From Candidatus Neomarinimicrobiota bacterium (GTDB lineage: Bacteria > Fidelibacterota > UBA2242 > B5-G15), in NCBI GenBank assembly GCA_017656425.1, contig JACDNV010000006.1, forward strand, positions 106,542-170,541: a DNA stretch of 64,000 nt, written 5' to 3'. Positions 35,971 to 44,044 of the stretch are shown here, one piece after another (the first letter of the stretch is position 1; each line of letters starts with the position of its first letter). A model generated the notes under the pieces. That model ran no database searches, was not told the origin of the DNA, and was given only the letters and a program-made list of their open reading frames with translations. A program made the translations under genes and the position numbers.

Positions 35971-38043
35971 CTAATCTATCCGATGTTGACAGTTATGGGA
36001 TAGTTCGTTTGATATTTGAAATAGCTTAATACCACCCTTGAAAGGAAACCTACTATCAGCACTATTACCCAATACAAAATTCCCAACCATCGGGATTTTT
36101 CCTATATTATCTATGATTTCTAATACCAATTTGTCATTTACAAGTACTATAAGCTTTCTCGTGTCTTTATTTCTTATTACCGTTATCTTTACCCATTCAC
36201 CATTTTTTACTTTAAAAATCTCATTATTTATCAGATCCCTTTCTCCTCTAATTTTCAACCATAATTTACTATCTTTAATGTATAATCTTAAAGATGAAGA
36301 ATAGCCAGTTACACATTTTTTTGACCGTTCAAAAACTACTCCATCACCTTCAGGCTTAACAAGGACTTCTATCTTAAAACTTGAATCTTCAAAATTATAT
36401 TTTCGATAGCCTGGAATGATAACATAGTCATCTTTACCATCAAAATATAGATATTTACCTTTCGTATCACTGACCCAGGAATCATCTTTTATATTAAAGG
36501 CAACAGCGTTATTCTTATAATAACCTTTGTCTTCAATTACTACTCCACTGTCGTAATCAAAAATCCATAACCCATCTTTAGATTTAAATCTTTTAAAATC
36601 TTTTAATCTATCTGGAATATAAATTTCTACCCAATCAGAATTATAAGAATAAGTACCGTCTCTGTAAATAGCTTTAACTCGGTATGTATATGTGCTACCT
36701 TCCTGAACATCTTTATCAAAAATATACGTTACATTTTTACCAACATCTCCTATCTTTTTAAAATCTTTATATCTTTCACCCCTTTCAACTACAAAACCTA
36801 ATTCTCTTTTAATATCTTCCTTCCATGAAATTTTCACAGCACTAACCGTAGAATCATACTCCGCTCTTACTCTATATGGTGCTTTACCCAATATTTCCCT
36901 TTCAATCGAGGCAAGTATAAAAGGACCAATTGCTTTACCATCGTTTCTTCTTACTTTTGTTTGATATATATAATAATTATATGTCCCATCGCGCCCATAC
37001 CCAAGGCCTGCTCCAGCACATGTCTTCTCAATAGTAATGGTACCATCTGGATTTTCGGTGATGAATTCATTTATTATCCCTTCATAACCCCTTAAAGCAA
37101 CTTTTAAATACTTTTTATCAAGCCATCCTTTTCTAACCCCTTTTAGCATAGAATAAACAAACATTGATGAAGCTGATGACTCAAGATAATTATCCTTCCA
37201 GCCACCTTTATCTAAAACCTGCCACCACAGTCCAGTTTTTGGATCCTGTACTTTTGTTATGGCCTCAGCAAGTCTATTAAGAATTGCTACAACTCTATTA
37301 TAACCTGGATGATTTTCCGGCAACCAATCCAGCACATCAACAAGAGCCATTGCATACCATCCCATAGCTCTTCCCCAGAATTCAGGTGAAACCCCCGAAT
37401 ACGGATCAGCCCAGCTCTGCTCTCTCGACTCATCCCATCCATGATATAACAATCCTGTTTCCGGATCTCTTGCCTGCTGCTCCATTATAACAAACTGTTT
37501 TACCACATCATCAGCACTTTCTGGTTCATTAAATGTCATTATATACTCTATGTAATAAGGTTCTCCCATATACAATCCATCAAGCCACATTTGATATGGA
37601 TAAATCTTTTTATGCCAGAATCCACCACTGGCTGTTCTCGGATGAGTAGCCAATTGAAATCTCAAAAGCTGTGCGGCTTTTTTGAATTTCTCCTTTCCTG
37701 TCATCTTATATAGAAAAAGTAACATTCCACCTTCTTTTATCTGATCGATATTATATTCCAGGGGATCATAATATTTTACAAGACCATTGGACAAAACGCA
37801 TACATCAACAGTATCTATTATGAATTGTAAAAACCTTTTATCCTCAGTCCGCTTGTATAACTCTTTATAGGCATTCAACACCGTACCAATTTCATAATTC
37901 CATCCGCGGCTACCTCCTACCCAATAATTTTTCATCGTAGATTCAGCCATCCGTATTGACCATGGCTTTGTCTCGGAAAGTATAAAGTTATGGTTTACGA
38001 TTACACATAAAAATATGACTAGCGAGGTTAATCTTTTTACCAT
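35971..38043 (-). CDS. GH105 unsaturated rhamnogalacturonyl/glucuronyl hydrolase with FnIII and LamG-like modules
   Basis: Exported protein of 690 residues. Signal peptide is about 1-23. The GH105 (alpha/alpha)6 barrel is about 25-385, with 'FWHKKIYPYQMWLDGLYM' carrying the catalytic Asp region, 'EFWGRAMGWYAMALVD' and 'GYGRDG'. A fibronectin III module (about 390-475) and a LamG/concanavalin-like module (about 490-685) follow. It removes the 4,5-unsaturated uronate left by lyases, giving the substrate of KduI. It lacks the type IX tail carried by its paralogue at 40947-42428 and may be periplasmic. Most GH105 proteins stop after the barrel, so the added modules are unusual. Start has GGAGGAG. 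It lies 1 bp after GH28. Confidence 0.9.
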   Translation of the reverse strand: MVKRLTSLVIFLCVIVNHNFILSETKPWSIRMAESTMKNYWVGGSRGWNYEIGTVLNAYKELYKRTEDKRFLQFIIDTVDVCVLSNGLVKYYDPLEYNIDQIKEGGMLLFLYKMTGKEKFKKAAQLLRFQLATHPRTASGGFWHKKIYPYQMWLDGLYMGEPYYIEYIMTFNEPESADDVVKQFVIMEQQARDPETGLLYHGWDESREQSWADPYSGVSPEFWGRAMGWYAMALVDVLDWLPENHPGYNRVVAILNRLAEAITKVQDPKTGLWWQVLDKGGWKDNYLESSASSMFVYSMLKGVRKGWLDKKYLKVALRGYEGIINEFITENPDGTITIEKTCAGAGLGYGRDGTYNYYIYQTKVRRNDGKAIGPFILASIEREILGKAPYRVRAEYDSTVSAVKISWKEDIKRELGFVVERGERYKDFKKIGDVGKNVTYIFDKDVQEGSTYTYRVKAIYRDGTYSYNSDWVEIYIPDRLKDFKRFKSKDGLWIFDYDSGVVIEDKGYYKNNAVAFNIKDDSWVSDTKGKYLYFDGKDDYVIIPGYRKYNFEDSSFKIEVLVKPEGDGVVFERSKKCVTGYSSSLRLYIKDSKLWLKIRGERDLINNEIFKVKNGEWVKITVIRNKDTRKLIVLVNDKLVLEIIDNIGKIPMVGNFVLGNSADSRFPFKGGIKLFQISNELSHNCQHRID

Positions 38044-38044
38044 C

Positions 38045-39694
38045 TTACTCCTCCATTTTAATTATTTCACTCAATTTTGCACCATCTCCAACCCGGTATT
38101 TATTTTTAAATATATTATGTTCAAATTCCCCAACTTCAATGGATTTGGTTAATTCACCTTCTAAATACAAAAATGTATCGAGACTATTCCCTGAAGATAT
38201 ACTGTCAATTTCTATATTTTTACAATTTCTTAGATAAAAAAGTGGTGACTCCTCTATATAAAAACGACATGATTGAAATTTAATATCCTTTGTATTATGG
38301 GCAATTAACCCTTCCCTTGCCTTAATTTCAAGATTATTAAACTGTATATTATGAATAAAATTTTCTTCTTGATCTTTTATATAAACCGCCCGTTCAGCGC
38401 CATCGCATATTATATCTTTAAAAATAATATTCTTGAATTCTGGATATAATCTTTTTTTAATTTTTTCCCGCAAACCTGTTGAAGTATCATCCTCATAGTA
38501 CATATTAAAAATTACTGCCTCTCTCTGAATCTCTCTCATCCTAATATTTTCTATTATAATATTTTCAACTTTACCACCTCTATCTCTACCACTTTTAAAC
38601 CTCAAACCAGTATCTGTCCAGGTCATCAAATTATTTGCAACATAGACATTTCTAATCCCACCACTTGTATTACTCCCTATAACAAAGCCACCATGTCCAT
38701 GGTAAATTACATTATCAACCACCAGCACGTTTTTAGTTGGGAGAGCATTCTTAGGGAAATGTTTCGTTTTTCCTGACTTCAAACATATAGCGTCGTCACC
38801 TGTATTAACAAAATTCTTGTAAACTATAACATTCCTGCAAGATGAAAAATCGAGACCATCGGCATTCTGAAACCACCATTCATTTGTAACTTTAACATTT
38901 CTCACTATAATATTTTTACTTCTCATCACATGTAATGCAAAAGAAGGTGAATTCTGCAATATTACACCATCTATCATAACCCGGTCACAGTTTACAATAT
39001 AAACCATATACGGCCGTAAGAACTCTTTCATTTTTAGGTAATCTTCTTTTTTCAAATCTTTTTCACCTACCGAGGCAAAATACCTCATGCTCTCAAGTGC
39101 ATCTTTGTTTGGCCACCATATGTCACCTGTTCTATCTACCACTCCACCCCGAGACACAAGCTTATTCCATTGAGAACTGGTAAGTTTATATCTTTTAACC
39201 GGTCTCCATGAATCACCATTTCCATCAATTATACCCTCTCCAGTAATAGCAATATTCTCAGCATTAATTGCATATATAGGACTTGCATTGGCATATACAT
39301 GGCTTTCAGGCAATTTAATTAATGAATACTCTGTATGATCCTCTGTAAAAGCAAGTATAGCACCTCGTTCAAGGTGAAGATTTACATCGCTCTTTATTTC
39401 AATTGGACCTGTCAACCAATAGCCAGGTGGTATTATAACTCTACCACCACCATTATTTGAACATTCATCTATAGCCTTCTGAATTGCATCTGTATTCAAC
39501 ATGTCCAAAGATTGGCTTGCCCCAAAATCTCTGATATCATATTCTTTATCATGAAATTCAGGCATTTCTATTTTAAATTTTATTGGCGACTTGTCCATGT
39601 AGTCATTAATCTCAGTTTTTACTCCACACAAATCAAGTGGGAACAGTACTTTGAAACATAAAAACAATATAATAAAAGATATCTTAGCCCTCAT
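38045..39694 (-). CDS. GH28 polygalacturonase
   Basis: Exported right-handed beta-helix enzyme of about 549 residues that hydrolyses alpha-1,4-galacturonosyl bonds. 'DIRDFGASQS' opens the helix. The catalytic set is complete: 'NADGLDF', 'TGDDAICLKSG', 'GHGGFVIGS' and 'RFKSGRDRGG'. An insert of roughly 60 residues lies between about 165 and 230. ATG at 39694 is preferred over the GTG four codons upstream because AAGGTG then has normal spacing and the signal peptide begins there. It is in the pectin operon after the CE8 esterase, whose last codons carry the Shine-Dalgarno. No sorting tail, so probably periplasmic. Confidence 0.92.
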   Translation of the reverse strand: MRAKISFIILFLCFKVLFPLDLCGVKTEINDYMDKSPIKFKIEMPEFHDKEYDIRDFGASQSLDMLNTDAIQKAIDECSNNGGGRVIIPPGYWLTGPIEIKSDVNLHLERGAILAFTEDHTEYSLIKLPESHVYANASPIYAINAENIAITGEGIIDGNGDSWRPVKRYKLTSSQWNKLVSRGGVVDRTGDIWWPNKDALESMRYFASVGEKDLKKEDYLKMKEFLRPYMVYIVNCDRVMIDGVILQNSPSFALHVMRSKNIIVRNVKVTNEWWFQNADGLDFSSCRNVIVYKNFVNTGDDAICLKSGKTKHFPKNALPTKNVLVVDNVIYHGHGGFVIGSNTSGGIRNVYVANNLMTWTDTGLRFKSGRDRGGKVENIIIENIRMREIQREAVIFNMYYEDDTSTGLREKIKKRLYPEFKNIIFKDIICDGAERAVYIKDQEENFIHNIQFNNLEIKAREGLIAHNTKDIKFQSCRFYIEESPLFYLRNCKNIEIDSISSGNSLDTFLYLEGELTKSIEVGEFEHNIFKNKYRVGDGAKLSEIIKMEE

Positions 39695-39702
39695 AATTGC
39701 AA

Positions 39703-40950
39703 TCACCTTATTATTTTAAATTTGTCTGGAAGCTTTCTCTCTTTCAAATATGCTTCCGTAGCTATAATTTTTCCTTCTATAATTTTCATATTTCCCATTA
39801 ACTGACTTTCCTCTATTTTATTATTTACCATGAAACTAAGTTTATTTATATCATTCAATCGCATATTTTTCAACTGAAAGACTGTACCTTTTGTATTTTT
39901 AAACTTCACGTTACCAAGAGGAGTCACAATATCACTAAAATAGAGGACTATTTCCCTTTCATTTAGAATATTATATCCCACTACTGAAATATTTAATGTA
40001 TCCTCTGGATTCCACCTATCATCAAAAACCCATCTCGCGTCAATAACTTCAGGATTTCCCGCCCCGATTTTATCAACATTGTTCCGATACCAACTGTAAT
40101 CTTTCCCTTCGTTCTTACAATTATAATAAAATACCTGTTTTGATGAATATATCGGATTATTTCTCTCAGGATTTTTATTTTTTACATAGTATATTGGTTT
40201 ATCTGCAAGATTTTTTGAGAATTTACAGTTGATTAAATAAAACTTCGCATCATAATGATATCTGCCGAGTTTAAATCCTGATACACCATCGAAATAGCAA
40301 TTCTTTACCACAAGCTTCTGAGTACTATCATAAAATCCACAATGCCAGAGAGTAGCTGTTTTTCTAACTTGATAGAAATTTGTATTTTTTACATAACACC
40401 AACCCCTTGGACAAAAAAAATCAACTGCTCCTCTTATGTAACAGTTTCTGATATAATACATCCCATTTTTATAATCCCATAGAGCGAACGTGTCCCCACC
40501 ATTGCTCAAGATATTACAATTATCAACAATTATTCTTTTACCAAAACCATAAATAGCAAAGGCATGTATATCTTTTCTCGGTTGAGTATTTTCAATTGTC
40601 AAATTTTTTAAAATTATATCATCGGCATAAATATTAATGACTCCAGGTCCAATCCAATCTCTGTTGTTCTCCCACCTATCCCGGGGAATATCAAAACTTA
40701 TAATACAGCTATCTCTATCCTGACCTTCTATTGTTATATAGTTTCTATCAATTCTTACTCTTTCATTGTAATATCCCTTTTTTAATTTTATAGTAACCCT
40801 TTCGTAAACATACATAGGTAGAGATTGTATCGCTTCAGACAAGCTTCTAAAATTTCCGTTTCCACTTTTATCAACTACTATAAAATTTTCCAATGGGAAT
40901 ATTTTTACTAACAAAATCAGAACTAAGATTATGTGTTTCGCTAAACTCAT
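39703..40950 (-). CDS. CE8 pectin methylesterase
   Basis: Exported beta-helix esterase of 415 residues that removes methyl groups from homogalacturonan. 'VVDKSGNGNFRSLSEAI' is the typical CE8 opening. 'GGDTFALWD' and 'GAVDFFCPRG' supply the two catalytic aspartates, and 'GFKLGRYH' is the conserved Arg. The last ~110 residues form an extra beta-rich stretch beyond the helix. The ATG overlaps the stop of the GH105 gene (ATGA) and the stop overlaps the start region of GH28, so the genes are tightly coupled. Demethylation would precede PL1 and GH28 action. Confidence 0.9.
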   Translation of the reverse strand: MSLAKHIILVLILLVKIFPLENFIVVDKSGNGNFRSLSEAIQSLPMYVYERVTIKLKKGYYNERVRIDRNYITIEGQDRDSCIISFDIPRDRWENNRDWIGPGVINIYADDIILKNLTIENTQPRKDIHAFAIYGFGKRIIVDNCNILSNGGDTFALWDYKNGMYYIRNCYIRGAVDFFCPRGWCYVKNTNFYQVRKTATLWHCGFYDSTQKLVVKNCYFDGVSGFKLGRYHYDAKFYLINCKFSKNLADKPIYYVKNKNPERNNPIYSSKQVFYYNCKNEGKDYSWYRNNVDKIGAGNPEVIDARWVFDDRWNPEDTLNISVVGYNILNEREIVLYFSDIVTPLGNVKFKNTKGTVFQLKNMRLNDINKLSFMVNNKIEESQLMGNMKIIEGKIIATEAYLKERKLPDKFKIIR

Positions 40951-42428
40951 TTTAATAATGTTATCTTTTTTACAATTCTACTATTTCCAGATTTCAACAA
41001 ACAAAAATATACTCCTGTACTAAGTCCCTGGTCTATGAAATTAAATTCATATTCTCCCATTCTTTTTTTACCTGAAAAAAGATTTTGAACTTTTCTGCCC
41101 AGGATATCATACAGATCAAGACTAACATACCCATCTTCGGGGATTGAAAATGAAATTTCTAAAACATTATTAAAAGGATTTGGATAAACGTTTAATTCAA
41201 ATTCATAGGGGATATTACCATTTTTATCAACTGGTTCGAAACTAAAAAGTCTTGCAAGCTCTATGCAGCCAGTTATAAACGGACCAATTCCTTTCCCATC
41301 ATTATCTACAATATCCGTCTTGGATACATAATACTCATAACTCCCATCTCTGCCATAGCCACCAAGACCTGCAGTTTTACAGATTTTTGTCAAAGTGATT
41401 GATCCATCCTGATTCTCAACGACAAATTCCTTTAAAATACCTTCAAATCCTTTTTTAACAACAGGAAGGAATTTTTTCTTATCAATATATCCCAATCTTA
41501 TACCCTTTGCCAGGGAATACACAAACATGCAGGATGCAGAAGCCTCGGGATAATTCCCTTCCCATCCTGCTTTATCAACAACCTGCCACCAGACACCTAT
41601 TGAATCATCCTGAAAATTTTTCAAAGCAATACTTAATCTTTGAAATATATGGATGACGCTATCCCGCAATGTATAATCAACCGGCAGATAATCCAGTACA
41701 TCCACAAGTGCCATCGAATACCAGCCAATTGCTCTTCCCCAGAACTCAGAAGAACAACCAGTAACGTCATTTGCCCAGTCCTGCTCCTTCGTCTCATTCC
41801 AACCGTGATATAACAAACCCGTCTCCGTATCCCTTGCATGTTTTTCCATCAAAGAGAGTTGAAGCACAACATCATCAAAATTTTCTGGTTCGTTAAATAA
41901 TTTCCCGTAATATGCGTAAAACGGTGAAGCCATATAAAGTCCATCAAGCCACATTTGATAAGGATATCTTTCTTTATGCCAAAATCCGCCATCACTAGTT
42001 CTTGGCTGGTCCTTTAATTGCTTTCGTAACAAATCTGCAGCTTTCTTGTATCTGGAATCACCTGTTTCTTCATAAAGAAACAACACAATTCTTCCTTCAT
42101 TTATCTCATCGAGATTATATTCTGTAATATTGTATCCCTTAATTGAACCATCATTTCTTACAGAAAAATCAACAGTACTTTTTATATAATTAAAGTATTT
42201 TTCTTTACCTGTTTCATACCATAACTCCTGAAAACCCCTTAAAACTGTACCAGTAACATAGTCCCAGTTACCGTTATTGTAAACATCCGGATTTCGCATC
42301 ATTACAGATTCAGCAACTTTCTCCGCCCAATCGAGATAATCCTGGCTATGTATAAACGAGTGCGTTATTATTAAAAAAATTAATATTTCTAATTTCTTCA
42401 ATTGATTTAGCTTCCTAGGAAATATCAT
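40947..42428 (-). CDS. GH105 unsaturated uronyl hydrolase with type IX sorting tail
   Basis: Exported protein of 493 residues: signal peptide (about 1-28), GH105 barrel (about 30-395) and a sorting tail (about 408-493, 'VYPNPFNN' to 'IVKKITLLK'). 'FWHKERYPYQMWLDGLYM', 'EFWGRAIGWYSMALVDVLDYLP' (split) and 'GYGRDG' are shared with the paralogue at 35971-38043. The tail predicts surface display or release, so this copy should act outside on lyase products while the other acts inside the envelope. ATG overlaps the stop of GH43 (ATGA). No Shine-Dalgarno is visible, which fits translational coupling. Confidence 0.92.
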   Translation of the reverse strand: MIFPRKLNQLKKLEILIFLIITHSFIHSQDYLDWAEKVAESVMMRNPDVYNNGNWDYVTGTVLRGFQELWYETGKEKYFNYIKSTVDFSVRNDGSIKGYNITEYNLDEINEGRIVLFLYEETGDSRYKKAADLLRKQLKDQPRTSDGGFWHKERYPYQMWLDGLYMASPFYAYYGKLFNEPENFDDVVLQLSLMEKHARDTETGLLYHGWNETKEQDWANDVTGCSSEFWGRAIGWYSMALVDVLDYLPVDYTLRDSVIHIFQRLSIALKNFQDDSIGVWWQVVDKAGWEGNYPEASASCMFVYSLAKGIRLGYIDKKKFLPVVKKGFEGILKEFVVENQDGSITLTKICKTAGLGGYGRDGSYEYYVSKTDIVDNDGKGIGPFITGCIELARLFSFEPVDKNGNIPYEFELNVYPNPFNNVLEISFSIPEDGYVSLDLYDILGRKVQNLFSGKKRMGEYEFNFIDQGLSTGVYFCLLKSGNSRIVKKITLLK

Positions 42429-44035
42429 TTTTTCAATATTCTAAAATAGTCAATATCCACATATCCCGTCTCAATAGAATCTGTTACTGCAAAAAGACCA
42501 ATTTTTGCTCCTATCCAATGACCGGGCTTTGCAATAAAATCCTCACCTACTTTCTTGTATTTTTTTCCGTTAAAACTATAATAAAACTCACACACAGCCC
42601 CATTTTTAACTCTTACTTTGAAATATATCTTCTCTTTATTTATTTTCCTCTGATATTCAACAATCTCACTACCCTGTTCATTGGCGTTTATACAAACGAC
42701 CTTAACTAGATAAATTCCATCGTTTCTTTTCTCCACTCCAATAAACGAGTAATCACATCCAAAAACTATCAAACCTGCTCTATCACTTACATTGCTCAGA
42801 TTAAGCTTTATCAAAGAATAAGCTGAGAATTCGGGAGCAGGTAATTTTTGTAACAAAAGATTTGGCACCATCCAGAGATTATTTTTACTTACTTCAGGTT
42901 TCTTTTGACAATAAAGTCTTAAAAATCCTTCTTTTTCAACTAATGAATACCAATCATCATAATAATTCGCATGCCATTGCCATTGTAAACCTAACTTATC
43001 TGAATTAAACTCATCCACTGTTTGTGGGACTTTAATGGGATAAGTTCTTCCAACTTCTGGTTTTCTATACTTGTATACAGGCTCACCAATTCCATCTCCA
43101 TCTATATCCACACCAATCAACGGCCAATCATTAATCCATTTTACTGGTTGCAGATGAACAATCCTTCCATATACATCCCTATCCTGAAAATGTACAAACC
43201 ATCCCTCGCCATTATCTAGTTCGATATATCCTCCTTGATGAGGACCATTTATATCAGTATTACCTTGATGCATGACAATTTTTTCTTCATAAGGTCCATA
43301 CACATTCTTCGATCTTAACACAGTCTGCCACCCATTTTTAACTCCTCCAGCAGGGGCAAATATATAATAGTAGCCTCTCATCTTGTAAAATTTTGGACCT
43401 TCTATTGTCGGTTGTGTTTTTCTACCATCAAAAATGAGCACTCCATCGTCCAGTATCTTTTTACCATCAGGACTCATTTTGCAAACATGAAGAATACTTT
43501 TTATACCCGCCCTCGATCTTGCAAAGGCATGAACTATATACGCATTCCCATCATCATCCCAGAGAGGACATGGATCAATCCAACCTTTAGCTTCCTTTAT
43601 TAAAACAGGTGGTTCCCATTCCCCATATATATCATTAGTTCTTACCATATAAATTCCCCTGTCAGGATCACCATAAAAAATGTAGAAATAACCATCGTGA
43701 TATCTAATTGAAGGTGCCCAGACGCCACAACCATGCTGAGGAAGGTCAAAAGCTTTATCGGGTAATCTCTTTATGGCATAATTAATAATCTCCCAATTCA
43801 CAAGGTCTTTTGAATGTAGAATAGGGAGAGCAGGAACGCAATTGAAACTCGATGCTGTCATAAAAAAGTCATCACCGACTTTTATGACATCAGGGTCCGA
43901 GTAATCTGCATATATTATGGGGTTTTTATAATAACCATTACCTATATCGGGAACCCAGGGTAAATCACCACCAATTAAGACCTCGATAAAGAAAATTAAA
44001 ACAAATGTTAAAGTAAACCTTATATAGCTTTTCAT
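42425..44035 (-). CDS. GH43 arabinofuranosidase/xylosidase
   Basis: Exported five-bladed propeller enzyme of 536 residues with a C-terminal beta-sandwich (about 345-536). The catalytic triad is visible: base Asp in 'YADYSDPDV' (about 44-52), pKa-tuning Asp in 'GWIDPCPLWDDDG', and acid Glu in 'TIEGPKFYK'. The layout with the terminal sandwich resembles beta-xylosidase/arabinofuranosidase subfamilies such as GH43_12. Which subfamily cannot be settled by eye. In the pectin operon it probably trims arabinan or arabinogalactan side chains. It overlaps the downstream GH105 gene by 4 nt. The Shine-Dalgarno is weak. Confidence 0.88.
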   Translation of the reverse strand: MKSYIRFTLTFVLIFFIEVLIGGDLPWVPDIGNGYYKNPIIYADYSDPDVIKVGDDFFMTASSFNCVPALPILHSKDLVNWEIINYAIKRLPDKAFDLPQHGCGVWAPSIRYHDGYFYIFYGDPDRGIYMVRTNDIYGEWEPPVLIKEAKGWIDPCPLWDDDGNAYIVHAFARSRAGIKSILHVCKMSPDGKKILDDGVLIFDGRKTQPTIEGPKFYKMRGYYYIFAPAGGVKNGWQTVLRSKNVYGPYEEKIVMHQGNTDINGPHQGGYIELDNGEGWFVHFQDRDVYGRIVHLQPVKWINDWPLIGVDIDGDGIGEPVYKYRKPEVGRTYPIKVPQTVDEFNSDKLGLQWQWHANYYDDWYSLVEKEGFLRLYCQKKPEVSKNNLWMVPNLLLQKLPAPEFSAYSLIKLNLSNVSDRAGLIVFGCDYSFIGVEKRNDGIYLVKVVCINANEQGSEIVEYQRKINKEKIYFKVRVKNGAVCEFYYSFNGKKYKKVGEDFIAKPGHWIGAKIGLFAVTDSIETGYVDIDYFRILKK

Positions 44036-44044
44036 ATACCAGCC

